36,621 bases of DNA from JAZKDW01 sp040387375. Its GTDB lineage: Bacteria; Pseudomonadota; Gammaproteobacteria; Burkholderiales; Burkholderiaceae_D. The position numbers and the translations under genes are program-made. Positions 14,473 to 23,179 of this stretch are shown here, in pieces. Each line of letters starts with the position of its first letter. Within the stretch, counting starts at the first letter, position 1. Below the pieces are notes generated by a model, which did not search any database, was not told the origin of the DNA, and worked only from the letters and a program-made list of their open reading frames with translations. The DNA is taken from NCBI GenBank assembly GCA_040387375.1, contig JAZKDW010000064.1, forward strand, positions 1 to 36,621, read 5' to 3'.

Positions 14473-16902
14473 ATGCAATTCTCCGAAAACTGGCTCCGCA
14501 CCATGGTCGATCCGAAGATGTCTTCGGACGAGTTGTCGCACCTGCTTACGATGTCCGGACTGGAAGTGGAAGAAGTCGCGCCGGTCGCGCCGCCATTCTC
14601 CAATGTGGTCGTCGCGAAGGTGCTGGAGCTGGCGCGCCATCCGAACGCCGATCGCCTCAACGTATGTCAGGTCGATGCCGGCACCGGCACGATTCTGAAT
14701 ATTGTCTGCGGTGCGCCGAATGTACGCGCCGGCATGAAGGTTGTCTGTGCGATGGCGGGTGCCATCCTGCCGCCGGGCGATGACGGCAAGCCATTCGAAA
14801 TCAAGGTTGGCCAGCTGCGCGGTGTCGAGTCGCAGGGCATGCTGTGTTCGGCGCGCGAACTGAAGCTGTCGGACGACCATGGCGGTCTTCTCGATCTGCC
14901 GGAAGATGCGCCCGTGGGCCAGAATTTCAGGGATTATTACCAGCTCAACGACCTGAAGTTCACCATCAAGCTGACTCCGAACAAAGCCGATTGCCTGTCG
15001 GTGCTGGGCGTTGCGCGTGAAGTCTCCGCGCTGACCGGCACGCCGCTGTCGATGCCGGTCTATCAAAACGTAGCGGCGACAATCGCCGACAAGCTCCCGG
15101 TCAAGGTATCGGCGCCGGACTTATGCGGCCGCTTCTCCGGGCGTATCATCCGTGGCCTCAATGCCAGGGCAAGCACGCCGGAGTGGATGAAACAGCGCCT
15201 GGAGCGCAGCGGTCAGCGGCCGATTTCGGCGCTGGTCGATATCTCCAACTATGTGATGCTGGAACTGGGCCGTCCGACGCATGTGTTCGACCTCCATAAA
15301 ATCCATGGCGGCCTCGATATCCGCTGGGGCAGGAAAGGGGAGTCGCTCACACTCCTGAACGGCAATACGGTTGAGGTCGATGAGTGGATCGGCGTGATCG
15401 CCGACGACAAGGAAATCGAATCGCTGGCCGGCATCATGGGCGGCGATGCAAGCGCCGTGTCGCTCGACACCGAAGACATCTATCTCGAAGCCGCATTCTG
15501 GTGGCCGCAAGCGATCCAGGGCCGTGCGCGCCGCTACAATTTTTCGACCGATGCCGCGCACCGCTTCGAGCGTGGCGTCGATTACGCCACCACGGTCGAG
15601 CATATCGAGCGCATCACGGCGCTGATCGTCGATATTTGCGGTCAGCCCGGCAAAACGGCCGTCGGCCCGGTCGACGACCATATCGTCAATCTGCCCCAAC
15701 GTCCTGCGGTGAGCCTGCGCACTGCGCGTGCCGTCAGGGTCATTGGCGTGCCATTGTCGGATGAACAGGTTGCCGATATCTTCACGCGCCTGGGTTTGTC
15801 GTTCACGCAGGAGCCTGGCGTATTTGCGGTGACACCGCCATCGTATCGCTTCGATATCGAAATCGAGGAAGACCTGATCGAGGAAATCGCGCGCGTCTAC
15901 GGTTTTGAAAATATCCCGGCCTTGCCGCCGGTCGCGGCCAGCGCCATCCATATCGCGCCGGAAAACAGGCGCTCCCTGTTTACGATCCGCCGCCAGCTGG
16001 CCGACCTCGATTACCAGGAAGTGATCAACTACAGCTTTGTGGAAGAAAGCTGGGAAGCCGATTTTGCGGCGAACGCCAACCCGGTCAGGCTGTTCAATCC
16101 GATTGCGAGCCAGATGAGCGTGATGCGCTCGTCGCTGATCGGCAGCCTGATTGCAAACGTGCGGTATAACCTCAATCGCAAGGCCAGCCGGGTACGCGTG
16201 TTCGAAGTGGGCGCCATTTTCCTGCGCAATCCCGATGTACAGGACGGCCCGTTGTCGGTGGCCGGTTATGACCAGCCCAAGCGTGTTGCCGCGCTTGCCT
16301 ACGGTCCGGTTGCGGACGAGCAGTGGGGGCAGCCGGCGCGGAATGTCGATTATTTCGATATCAAGGCGGATCTGGAAGCCTTGCTGGCGCCGGAAACGGT
16401 TCAGTTCATCAAGTCGGAACATCCGGCCTTGCATCCGGGACGTTCAGCGCAGATTGTTGTCGATGGAAAAACCATCGGTTTCATCGGCGAACTGCATCCA
16501 CGCTGGCAGCAAAAATATGATTTGCCCTTGGCGCCGGTGCTATTTGAAGTGGATGCAAACGCGTTGCAGGCAAGAGACATTCCCTCCTATCAGGAAATTT
16601 CCCGGTTCCCGGCAGTCACGCGCGATCTTGCATTCGTTGTAAAACAGGCGGTTCCCATGCAGGAACTGATCGATGCATTTATTGCGGAGAAAGAAGCAAA
16701 CCCTGCATGCAATTTTGTGCAAGCTATTGTTTTATTTGATGAATATCGTGGGAAAGGCTTGGAGGGTGACGAAAAAAGTCTTGCTTTCCGTTTCACCTTG
16801 CAAGATACTCAAAGCACCCTGCAGGACGATAACGTGGACGCCGCAATGAATGCGTTCGTGGCCGCCGTCAATAAGAAACATGGCGCCAAATTGCGTACAT
16901 GA
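14473..16902 (+). CDS. pheT: Phenylalanyl-tRNA synthetase beta subunit
   Basis: 809 residues, full length. The N-terminal tRNA-binding OB fold (about 38-150), B3/B4 editing region, B5 domain, catalytic-like core and the C-terminal anticodon-binding ferredoxin-like domain (SRFPAVTRDLAFVV onwards, ending in KHGAKLRT) can all be followed. It pairs with PheS, binds tRNA-Phe and edits Tyr-tRNA-Phe. It lies 70 bases after pheS, and its stop overlaps an ATG of the ihfA frame. Confidence 0.97.
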   Translation: MQFSENWLRTMVDPKMSSDELSHLLTMSGLEVEEVAPVAPPFSNVVVAKVLELARHPNADRLNVCQVDAGTGTILNIVCGAPNVRAGMKVVCAMAGAILPPGDDGKPFEIKVGQLRGVESQGMLCSARELKLSDDHGGLLDLPEDAPVGQNFRDYYQLNDLKFTIKLTPNKADCLSVLGVAREVSALTGTPLSMPVYQNVAATIADKLPVKVSAPDLCGRFSGRIIRGLNARASTPEWMKQRLERSGQRPISALVDISNYVMLELGRPTHVFDLHKIHGGLDIRWGRKGESLTLLNGNTVEVDEWIGVIADDKEIESLAGIMGGDASAVSLDTEDIYLEAAFWWPQAIQGRARRYNFSTDAAHRFERGVDYATTVEHIERITALIVDICGQPGKTAVGPVDDHIVNLPQRPAVSLRTARAVRVIGVPLSDEQVADIFTRLGLSFTQEPGVFAVTPPSYRFDIEIEEDLIEEIARVYGFENIPALPPVAASAIHIAPENRRSLFTIRRQLADLDYQEVINYSFVEESWEADFAANANPVRLFNPIASQMSVMRSSLIGSLIANVRYNLNRKASRVRVFEVGAIFLRNPDVQDGPLSVAGYDQPKRVAALAYGPVADEQWGQPARNVDYFDIKADLEALLAPETVQFIKSEHPALHPGRSAQIVVDGKTIGFIGELHPRWQQKYDLPLAPVLFEVDANALQARDIPSYQEISRFPAVTRDLAFVVKQAVPMQELIDAFIAEKEANPACNFVQAIVLFDEYRGKGLEGDEKSLAFRFTLQDTQSTLQDDNVDAAMNAFVAAVNKKHGAKLRT

Positions 16903-16922
16903 TGCAGGAAAAGATAACTACT

Positions 16923-17336
16923 ATGAACGACGTGAACTCTGCCGAATTCCAATCTGTTTTGGCTGCTGACCTCAATCGCGCAATGGTTGAGGCGCAAGCC
17001 CGGTCACAAGCTGAAAAAGAACTGCCCACGCTGACCAAGGCGGAGCTGGCTGAGCTGCTTTTCGAGCAGGTCGGCTTGAACAAACGCGAAGCCAAGGATA
17101 TGGTCGAAACTTTTTTCGATGAAATTCGCGATGCGCTCGAACGCGGCGAATCAGTCAAGCTCTCCGGTTTCGGCAATTTTCAATTACGTGACAAGCCCCA
17201 GCGTCCCGGCCGCAATCCGAAAACCGGTGAAGAAATTCCCATCACCGCTCGTCGCGTCGTCACTTTCCATGCCAGCCAAAAATTGAAGGGCATGGTCGAA
17301 CTCACCAGCCATAAGTCAGTGGCACAGATCGCCTGA
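16923..17336 (+). CDS. ihfA: Integration host factor alpha subunit
   Basis: About 137 residues. The DNA-binding HU/IHF fold starts at LTKAELAELLFEQVGLNK, with the beta-arm GFGNFQLRDKPQRPGRNPKTGE and its intercalating Pro. The first 30 residues before the fold are an extension common in beta-proteobacteria. IHF bends DNA in recombination and transcription. Three in-frame starts exist at 16899, 16902 and 16923; the last is preferred for its match to the usual MNDVNSAEF start and an AGGA 13 bases upstream. The gene order pheST-ihfA is widely conserved. Confidence 0.93.
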   Translation: MNDVNSAEFQSVLAADLNRAMVEAQARSQAEKELPTLTKAELAELLFEQVGLNKREAKDMVETFFDEIRDALERGESVKLSGFGNFQLRDKPQRPGRNPKTGEEIPITARRVVTFHASQKLKGMVELTSHKSVAQIA

Positions 17337-17347
17337 GTCAATTCCTG

Positions 17348-17740
17348 ATGAATGATCGTCCCAGCAAGCCAGAGCTAGCGGTTTTGCCGCCTATTCCCGC
17401 GAAGCGCTACTTCACCATTGGTGAAGTCAGCGATCTGTGCGGGGTCAAGCCGCATGTCTTGCGTTACTGGGAACAGGAATTCACACAACTGAAGCCGGTC
17501 AAGCGCCGCGGCAATCGGCGCTACTATCAGCATCACGAAGTATTGCTGATCCGCCGCATCCGCGAATTATTGTACGAGCAAGGCTTCACCATCAGCGGTG
17601 CGCGTAACAAACTTGATAGCCGCATGAGCAATAATGGTGATGCGGAGTCAGATCAGCCCGCATCCGCCCCGCCTGCAGAGATCGACACGATCGCGATTCG
17701 CAACGAGCTGTCTGAAATTCTTGTTCTGCTGCGGCGTTAA
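17348..17740 (+). CDS. MerR family transcriptional regulator
   Basis: 130 residues. A MerR winged helix at about 20-90 (YFTIGEVSDLCGVKPHVLRYWEQEF, quoted in part: IGEVSDLCGVKPHVLRYWE; then RRGNRRYYQHHEV) is followed by a short Ala/Pro-rich tail and a final hydrophobic helix. No Cys pair of a metal sensor is seen. This gene regularly follows ihfA in Pseudomonas and Burkholderiales, and its targets are poorly known. It starts 11 bases after the ihfA stop, so it is probably translated from the same mRNA. Confidence 0.88.
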   Translation: MNDRPSKPELAVLPPIPAKRYFTIGEVSDLCGVKPHVLRYWEQEFTQLKPVKRRGNRRYYQHHEVLLIRRIRELLYEQGFTISGARNKLDSRMSNNGDAESDQPASAPPAEIDTIAIRNELSEILVLLRR

Positions 17741-17821
17741 ACGCCCGCCGTCGCTCCCTTCACTGCCCATACGTTGTCCAGATCAGGCATCCTTCCACTA
17801 TTTCCTTGTCAATTGAACTTT

Positions 17822-17838
17822 GATCAACTTTGTTGATC
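17822..17838. repeat. Short perfect inverted repeat
   Basis: GATCAAC-TTT-GTTGATC is a 7-bp stem with a 3-base loop, about 45 bases before the CBS-domain gene. It could be an operator or a weak mRNA hairpin. No T run follows, so it is not a good terminator. Confidence 0.35.
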
Positions 17839-17882
17839 CTACACAGGATTGCCATTTTGGCCAGTTCAACCAGAGGATTCAA

Positions 17883-18317
17883 ATGAAGACGATTGCCGAG
17901 GTCATGACCCCCGATGCAGTAAGCATCGCGCCGCGAGACAGCGTACGCCGCGCCGCACAACTGATGTCCGAGCTGAATGTCGGTTCCTTGCCGGTATGTG
18001 ACGGCAAACGCCTGGTAGGCATGATCACCGACCGCGATATCGTCGTGCGTGCCATATCGGCGGGCCTGGCGCCGGACGATACACGCATCGAACAGGTGAT
18101 GAGTGAAGATGTGCACTCGTGTACTGCAGAGCAGAGCGTCGATGACGTGCTGCAGCAAATGGGTGACCTGCAGATTCGCCGTGTTCCGGTGATCGACGCC
18201 GAAACCGAAAACCTGGTCGGAATCGTATCGCTTGGCGATCTGGCGATCCGGCAGAAAGCCGACATCGACGAAGCATTCGAAAGCATCTCAACACCATCCG
18301 AGCCAGATCGCTCCTGA
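17883..18317 (+). CDS. Tandem CBS-domain protein
   Basis: 144 residues made of two CBS domains: MTPDAVSIAPRDSVRRAAQLM...LPVCDGKRLVGMITDRDIVVR and MSEDVHSCTAEQSVDDVLQQM...VPVIDAETENLVGIVSLGDLA (quoted in short pieces). Such stand-alone pairs bind adenine nucleotides and regulate partner enzymes or transporters. The ATG at 17883 is chosen because AGAGGA lies directly upstream. An upstream in-frame start at 17820 has no such site. It converges with phnM. Confidence 0.9.
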   Translation: MKTIAEVMTPDAVSIAPRDSVRRAAQLMSELNVGSLPVCDGKRLVGMITDRDIVVRAISAGLAPDDTRIEQVMSEDVHSCTAEQSVDDVLQQMGDLQIRRVPVIDAETENLVGIVSLGDLAIRQKADIDEAFESISTPSEPDRS

Positions 18318-18340
18318 TCGGTTAGCTGTCTCAATAGGCG

Positions 18341-18376
18341 GCGGGCATATATGCATTACGCTATCTGTGTGCCCGC
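18341..18376. terminator. Possible bidirectional terminator
   Basis: GCGGGCA (18341-18347) and TGCCCGC (18370-18376) form a 7-bp stem between two convergent genes; the right arm lies in the last codons of phnM. The loop is 22 bases and the T run is short, so function is uncertain. Confidence 0.3.
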
Positions 18377-19489
18377 TTTCCACACTCCTGTCACCACAGG
18401 AATCTCTCCCAACATGCGTACACGCAGAAAATCTGCCCGCAGTTCCTGTGCGATTTCGCCACGATCCACCAGCCCGGCCAGCAACGCCGGATTGCGCGAT
18501 ACCGTGGCGATTGCCCTCGGCAGATCGAATCCCTCCTTCCGTAACAGAAAAGCCGCGTGCAGCAGGCTGACTGGCACATAGTCCGACGACATTACATCGA
18601 GCAGGCCGGCGCGCGCCAATTGCGTCGCCGAGACATTGCCCGCGTGCGAACCGCCGCGCACCATGTTGGGTGCGCCCATGACGATGGCCAACCCTTTTTC
18701 GCGCGCCGCTTTTGCCGCAACCAGCGTGGTCGGAAATTCGGAAATCGCCACGCCGTCGTCCACCGCTTCATCGACGTGGGCAACCGTGGTGTCATCGTGC
18801 GTCGCAAGCGGAACCGGCGAGTTGCGGGTGGCGCAGCGGCGAACGATCTCGCGCCGGTTGGATGCCGCATACAACTGCTGGCGTGTCAGCAGATGTTCCA
18901 GCATGGAATAAACCTTGTCTTCGCTCCATCCACACTTGCTGGTCACGTAGGACCGGTAATGGTTGAGGTCGGTCCATTGGCGCTGGCCCGGTGTGTGATC
19001 CATTAGCGAGACCAGCTTCAGGCGCTCGTCATGCAGGTAAGGTTCGAACATCGTCAGCAGATTTTCTTCCCCCAGTTCCAGTCGCATGTGCAGGAAATGA
19101 TCAGCGCGCAATATGCCTGCCGCGGCCGCCGTTTTCAAACCTGCCACATAGGCGGTCAGCGAGTCGTTGCACGTGCTGTCGGCATCGATATCACCGACCG
19201 AAATCGCATCCAGAACCGTCGTGATGCCTGCCATCGTTATCTGGGCATCATGCGCAATGATGGCCGGCATGGTGGGCCAGTTTACTCGCGGACGCGGCAT
19301 CACATGTTTTTTCAGGTTATCGGTATGCAGTTCAACCAGCCCGGGCAGCAGATAGTCGCCATTCCAGTCCTCTGCCGATAATCCCGTGCTGCCGGCGGCG
19401 ACATCGCCGATCAGGGTGCCCTGCACACACAAGGTGCCAAGGAAAACAGAGTCGGAAGTAACGATATGAGCATTGCGGATAATCTTCAT
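18356..19489 (-). CDS. phnM: PhnM-type phosphonate triphosphate hydrolase
   Basis: 377 residues, amidohydrolase fold. The metal site begins with H55-T-D57 in PGLVELHTDNLKKH. SLMDHTPGQRQW and PLATHDDTT carry further ligands, and MGAPNMVRGGSHAGNV is a PhnM hallmark. PhnM removes pyrophosphate from alpha-D-ribose 1-methylphosphonate 5-triphosphate during C-P bond cleavage. The other C-P lyase genes (phnG to phnL) are not in the window, either because they lie elsewhere or because this copy serves another purpose. It is divergent from the DUF1045 gene, with which phnM is often clustered. No strong ribosome binding site is seen. Confidence 0.92.
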   Translation of the reverse strand: MKIIRNAHIVTSDSVFLGTLCVQGTLIGDVAAGSTGLSAEDWNGDYLLPGLVELHTDNLKKHVMPRPRVNWPTMPAIIAHDAQITMAGITTVLDAISVGDIDADSTCNDSLTAYVAGLKTAAAAGILRADHFLHMRLELGEENLLTMFEPYLHDERLKLVSLMDHTPGQRQWTDLNHYRSYVTSKCGWSEDKVYSMLEHLLTRQQLYAASNRREIVRRCATRNSPVPLATHDDTTVAHVDEAVDDGVAISEFPTTLVAAKAAREKGLAIVMGAPNMVRGGSHAGNVSATQLARAGLLDVMSSDYVPVSLLHAAFLLRKEGFDLPRAIATVSRNPALLAGLVDRGEIAQELRADFLRVRMLGEIPVVTGVWKAGTQIA

Positions 19490-19794
19490 GATGCAGCTAC
19501 CAGGAAAACCGGTCGTGCCGGTGGAATTGGAAAAAGCCGCTTAGGCAGCGCGCATGGCAGAGAGGTCGCCGGGTGCTATTCATGACCATTACATCACCCG
19601 AACATGTATTCCGGATGACATGGGTCAATCAAAATGGAATGTCAATTGCCGGAAATAATCCACATAATTATGATGGCGGGCAGTCCCATTTTGGAGCGGC
19701 AAATGCACATCCAATTCCTGACGGGCGCCGACATGCTGGCGTACTGCGCTGAACCACATCGTCTGCTGAGCCGGCATGTCTGCTCACTGTCGGC
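19490..19794. other. Intergenic region between phnM and the DUF1045 gene
   Basis: A 305-base divergent gap. It should contain the promoters of both flanking genes. I see no convincing -35/-10 pair, no strong palindrome and no gene. TGACAT and TGTCAA lie near 19615-19642, but a matching Pho box of two 7-base direct repeats is not evident. Confidence 0.4.
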
Positions 19795-20511
19795 ATGATG
19801 CGTTACGGTCTTTATTTTGCACCCGCCACCGACTCGCCGTGGTGGCATGCCGGCTGCCGCTGGCTTGGCCGCGACGCTGCCAGCGGAGCGGAATTTCCGC
19901 ATTGCCAGATCGCCGGCGTATCTGACAAGGTCATCGGGGAGCTGACTGCTCATGCGCGCCGTTACGGTTTTCATGCCACACTCAAGGCGCCGTTTCGGCT
20001 CAGAGATGGATATTCGGAAGCGCAACTGATCAGCATGGCGCAGGCATTTTGCGCAGCGCAGCGGCCGATCGTGCTGGACGATATGCAGGTGCGGCCACTC
20101 AATGGTTTTCTGGCGCTGCGGCCGGATGGACCTGATGACGAGATTGGCGCGCTCGCGATGTGTTGTGTCCGCTACTTCGATTCGTTACGGGCTGCGCCGG
20201 CCGCGGGCGAACTGGAAAAGCGGCGCCACACGGGGCTGAGTGCGCGACAGGAGGCATTGCTGCTGCGCTGGGGATATCCGTACACGGAAGAAGAATTCCG
20301 CTTTCATATGACACTGACTGACCCGCTTTCGGACGTCGGCGCCGATGTGGTTCAGGCAATTCGCCAGGCGGCGGAACAATGTTTTGCCGGTGTCCGTGCC
20401 GGCACGCCGCTGGTGATCGACGCGCTGACCGTCTTTCGCGAAGAAATGCCGGGCGCTGCATTTTCAGTGTGGCGCCGCTTTCCGTTCAACGCGGCGCGAC
20501 CGTGGCGATAA
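19795..20511 (+). CDS. DUF1045 protein, 2H phosphoesterase-like
   Basis: 238 residues. Two H-x-T-L motifs, H60-A-T-L and H171-M-T-L, match the two catalytic motifs of the 2H phosphoesterase superfamily. The family DUF1045 is usually encoded in phosphonate operons and is thought to act on phosphate esters of that pathway, for example cyclic ribose phosphates. Its divergent pairing with phnM supports this. ATG at 19795 or 19798 are both possible. The reaction has not been read from sequence. Confidence 0.88.
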   Translation: MMRYGLYFAPATDSPWWHAGCRWLGRDAASGAEFPHCQIAGVSDKVIGELTAHARRYGFHATLKAPFRLRDGYSEAQLISMAQAFCAAQRPIVLDDMQVRPLNGFLALRPDGPDDEIGALAMCCVRYFDSLRAAPAAGELEKRRHTGLSARQEALLLRWGYPYTEEEFRFHMTLTDPLSDVGADVVQAIRQAAEQCFAGVRAGTPLVIDALTVFREEMPGAAFSVWRRFPFNAARPWR

Positions 20512-20522
20512 CTGCACAAGAA

Positions 20523-20534
20523 ATTGCATGCAAT
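20523..20534. promoter_or_regulatory. Palindrome ATTGCATGCAAT, candidate GntR operator (site 1)
   Basis: A perfect 12-bp palindrome in the gap before the Bug binding-protein gene. The same core recurs at 20575-20584 and at 23015-23030, the latter next to a GntR/FCD regulator gene. FCD regulators bind short palindromes of this size. Confidence 0.6.
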
Positions 20535-20574
20535 ATCAATTTCTCAGGCCGATCAATGATTGAAAAATCTAAAT

Positions 20575-20584
20575 TTGCATGCAA
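20575..20584. promoter_or_regulatory. Palindrome TTGCATGCAA, candidate GntR operator (site 2)
   Basis: A 10-bp palindrome inside ATTTGCATGCAATA, centred 51 bases from site 1, close to five helical turns, which would allow looping or cooperative binding. It lies about 95 bases before the binding-protein gene. Confidence 0.55.
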
Positions 20585-20680
20585 TACTGCGGACAAGTCA
20601 TGTCGCCGGAGTAAAACGATGCGCGTAATTGCGTTCCTGGCAGCATATTGATTACCTATAAAGAACTAAAGGAGATTTAC

Positions 20681-21664
20681 ATGCATTCTCGCTCACGGCG
20701 CCGGGCGCTGGCCCTGCTATCCGCTGCCACCTTTGGCGTATTGCCGCAGCTTTCGTTTGCGCAGGAGTATCCCGATAAGCCAGTCAAGCTGATCGTACCT
20801 TTCCCTGCCGGAGGCGGCGCCGATAATCTGGCGCGTCTGGTCATGGCGCGCGTGTCAAGGGAGCTGGGGCAATCGATCATCATCGACAACCGGCCTGGCG
20901 CCGGCGGCAATATCGGTGCGGTAGCGGCGGCCAAGTCTGCGCCGGATGGTTACACGCTGTTTTACGGCACCAACGGCACGCACGGCATCAACAAGTCGCT
21001 GTATTCGCAACTCGGTTTCGATCCGGTCAAGGACTTTGCCCCGGTTACGCAGATGAGCCGCATCGCGGCAATGATGACGGTCAATCCGAAGCTGGGTGTC
21101 AATTCGATGGCTGAATTATTAACCCTGCTCAAGAAAAATCCGGGCAAATACACCTATGGCTCTGCCGGCAACGGCACGACTTCCCATCTGACGACAGAGC
21201 TCCTGAAACAGGCAGCCGGCGTCTCGATCGTGCATATCCCTTATCGTGGAGGCGGAGCCGCAATGGTTGACCTGCTGGGCGGGCAGATCGACATGCTGTT
21301 CGACGTGACACCGAGCACGGGTCCGCAAGTCAGGGCAGGGAAGGTTAATGCACTGGCGGTAAGCACGGCCCAGCGCGCGCCCGGTTTTCCCAATGTGCCG
21401 ACGATCGCCGAATCCGGCCTTGCCGGTTTTGACGTCAGCGCATGGGACGCGATTTTTGTGCCTGCGGGGACACCGCAGCCGATTATCGAGCGCCTGAATA
21501 AAGCGATCCATGGTGCGCTGGCCGACCCGGCACTGCGGCAAGCATTGAACGACCGCGGTTCGGCGCCATCGCCTGGCACGCCTCAGGAGCTGGCGAAGCT
21601 TATCGATAAGGAACTGACCGTATGGGGTTCGGCGGTCAAGCGTTCGGGCGCCAAGGTTGATTGA
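20681..21664 (+). CDS. Bug family periplasmic binding protein (TctC-like)
   Basis: 327 residues. A signal peptide (RRRALALLSAATFGVLPQL, cut near SFAQ-EYP) is followed by the Bug fold with YPDKPVKLIVPFPAGGGADN, NRPGAGGNIG and the conserved HIPYRGGGAA. Bug proteins capture carboxylic or aromatic acids for tripartite tricarboxylate transporters. Beta-proteobacteria hold many orphan copies; no TctA or TctB gene is here. AAGGAG directly before 20681 sets the start. It probably supplies or senses the substrate of the NicX-like enzyme encoded convergently, since both share the palindrome upstream. Confidence 0.92.
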   Translation: MHSRSRRRALALLSAATFGVLPQLSFAQEYPDKPVKLIVPFPAGGGADNLARLVMARVSRELGQSIIIDNRPGAGGNIGAVAAAKSAPDGYTLFYGTNGTHGINKSLYSQLGFDPVKDFAPVTQMSRIAAMMTVNPKLGVNSMAELLTLLKKNPGKYTYGSAGNGTTSHLTTELLKQAAGVSIVHIPYRGGGAAMVDLLGGQIDMLFDVTPSTGPQVRAGKVNALAVSTAQRAPGFPNVPTIAESGLAGFDVSAWDAIFVPAGTPQPIIERLNKAIHGALADPALRQALNDRGSAPSPGTPQELAKLIDKELTVWGSAVKRSGAKVD

Positions 21665-21769
21665 TACCCTTGTATAGCCTGCTGTCCTACATCAGGGCAA
21701 ATAAAAGCGGCAAGTCCTGTGATCGGTATCGAACCGCAGGGCTTGCCGGTCAGGACCGTCACAACGCGA

Positions 21770-22948
21770 TTACAAAAACGACTCCAGCAAGTCCATCGGG
21801 TCGCCGTACCGTTTCGCTGCCGCCACCACTTCCGGATCGCGCAGCGCCATCAGGAAGCCCTTGTCGATCACCAACTGGTCGCCGGCGGTCACCGTGGCGT
21901 CCAGGATCACCAGGTCCTGATGCACCGGCGGCTCTTCCCAGTTCGGCATCACGCTGCGGATATAGTCGCTCGGCTTGACCAGGTCGATGCCGAAATGCAG
22001 TGCGCCCGGCGAATTCGATCCGGCCGGATAAATCGTATTGCGCGGCGCCTTCGGATTGAAACCGCAGCCGCCGCCTTCAATAATCCTGCCTCCCATCAGC
22101 ATGTCGCGCATTATCTTTGCTTCAGGCGATACACCACGCACTTCCGTCACCAGGTTATTGCTCAAGACGACGGCGATCTTTTCCGCGAACGGTTGCGCGA
22201 ACCCGATCGCCCATTGCGGATAGAGCACACCACTGATGTCGAGCTTCGCCTCCGGATCGCTTTTCATCGCCGTGCTATCCCAGAAATTCGGGCCATGGGT
22301 CGGCAGGTAATGCACATAACAGCCCGGTTCGTCGGCCAGCATCTTGCCGCGCCAGCGATTACCGGCGAACATCGCATCGCGCATCGCGGCGGTGTACGGA
22401 ATGCGCAGGTCGCTGCCGCGCTCGTCGGCAAAGTGCAGCTCAAAATCGCTGCCTTTCGGAAAGCGGCGCTCGGTGGCGCGGATGATGTCGCCGACCAGTT
22501 CGATCGGAAAGCGTGCCTGCGCTGTCATCAGCAGATCGAGGTCGCGGAAATAGGTGATCTTCACCCAGCGCTGGCCAGCCTTGCGCATCGCTACATTGAA
22601 GGGATCCTCGATCGAGCAAAACCAGGTAGAGATGACAAAATCGGCATTGCGAACCAGCGGCTGCACTTCTTCCGGCACGCCGGGCAGGGTCGAACTGGAT
22701 GCCATGTACTGGCTGACCGTCGCGCCGCGCGCCGTGGCAATGCCGATCACTGCATCGACCACACGCTGGTCGAGCAGCGGATCGGTTAACATCAGCACAC
22801 GTTCGCCGGGACGGATTGCCATTACCTTGGTAAAGTTGTCCAGCGCCTGGAACCAGTGTTTGGTATCGGTGATCGACGGCCGCAGCGGCGGTGGCAATCC
22901 AATGAATTCGCCCGGGCCTGCGCCGGGGATTTTCATAGTCGTAGTCAT
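21770..22948 (-). CDS. NicX/M29-like metalloenzyme
   Basis: 392 residues. It resembles the family that joins M29 aminopeptidases and 2,5-dihydroxypyridine 5,6-dioxygenase (NicX/Hpo). The likely metal ligands are H318 in GALHFG and H343-x-D345 in PPVHQDLV, the two-His-one-Asp set that binds Fe(II) in NicX. EGGGCGFNPKAP (about 291-302) is the loop usual before them. NicX opens the ring of dihydroxypyridine in nicotinate breakdown; here no other nic gene is seen. AAGGA lies six bases upstream of the ATG. It is divergent from the GntR gene and likely repressed by it. Either a ring-opening dioxygenase or a hydrolase is possible. Confidence 0.72.
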   Translation of the reverse strand: MTTTMKIPGAGPGEFIGLPPPLRPSITDTKHWFQALDNFTKVMAIRPGERVLMLTDPLLDQRVVDAVIGIATARGATVSQYMASSSTLPGVPEEVQPLVRNADFVISTWFCSIEDPFNVAMRKAGQRWVKITYFRDLDLLMTAQARFPIELVGDIIRATERRFPKGSDFELHFADERGSDLRIPYTAAMRDAMFAGNRWRGKMLADEPGCYVHYLPTHGPNFWDSTAMKSDPEAKLDISGVLYPQWAIGFAQPFAEKIAVVLSNNLVTEVRGVSPEAKIMRDMLMGGRIIEGGGCGFNPKAPRNTIYPAGSNSPGALHFGIDLVKPSDYIRSVMPNWEEPPVHQDLVILDATVTAGDQLVIDKGFLMALRDPEVVAAAKRYGDPMDLLESFL

Positions 22949-23014
22949 GGTGTCCTTTAATCCGGTTGAGAAAGCTTGTGATCAATGAGTGAAAAATTTG
23001 ACATTAAACTTTAG

Positions 23015-23030
23015 CTATTGCATGCAATAG
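23015..23030. promoter_or_regulatory. 16-bp perfect palindrome, candidate GntR operator (site 3)
   Basis: CTATTGCATGCAATAG lies in the divergent gap between the NicX-like gene and the GntR gene. It contains the same TTGCATGCAA core as sites 1 and 2. This is the longest and most perfect copy, fitting the place where an FCD repressor would control both itself and its neighbour. Confidence 0.65.
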
Positions 23031-23072
23031 AATCACAATTGGCAAAAATTATGCCATTATTTGTATGGCTTA

Positions 23073-23088
23073 TGCATTATTGAATGCA
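23073..23088. promoter_or_regulatory. Related split palindrome near the GntR gene
   Basis: TGCATT-ATTG-AATGCA is a 6-N4-6 inverted repeat 43 bases from site 3. It shares half-sites with that operator and may be a weaker site. The start GGCA...TGCC at 23041-23055 is another loose repeat. Confidence 0.35.
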
Positions 23089-23179
23089 AATAAAATTATT
23101 TTCAGGAGTTCGCAGGCATGACCATCATGATTGGCACAGTGATTACGGGCGATGGCAGCATGCCCATCGGTGAACAGCC

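Noticed and set aside
17741..17882. tRNA-Pro, which follows ihfA-merR in several related genomes
   Set aside because: No cloverleaf or TTCGANTC-type T loop is present in this gap.
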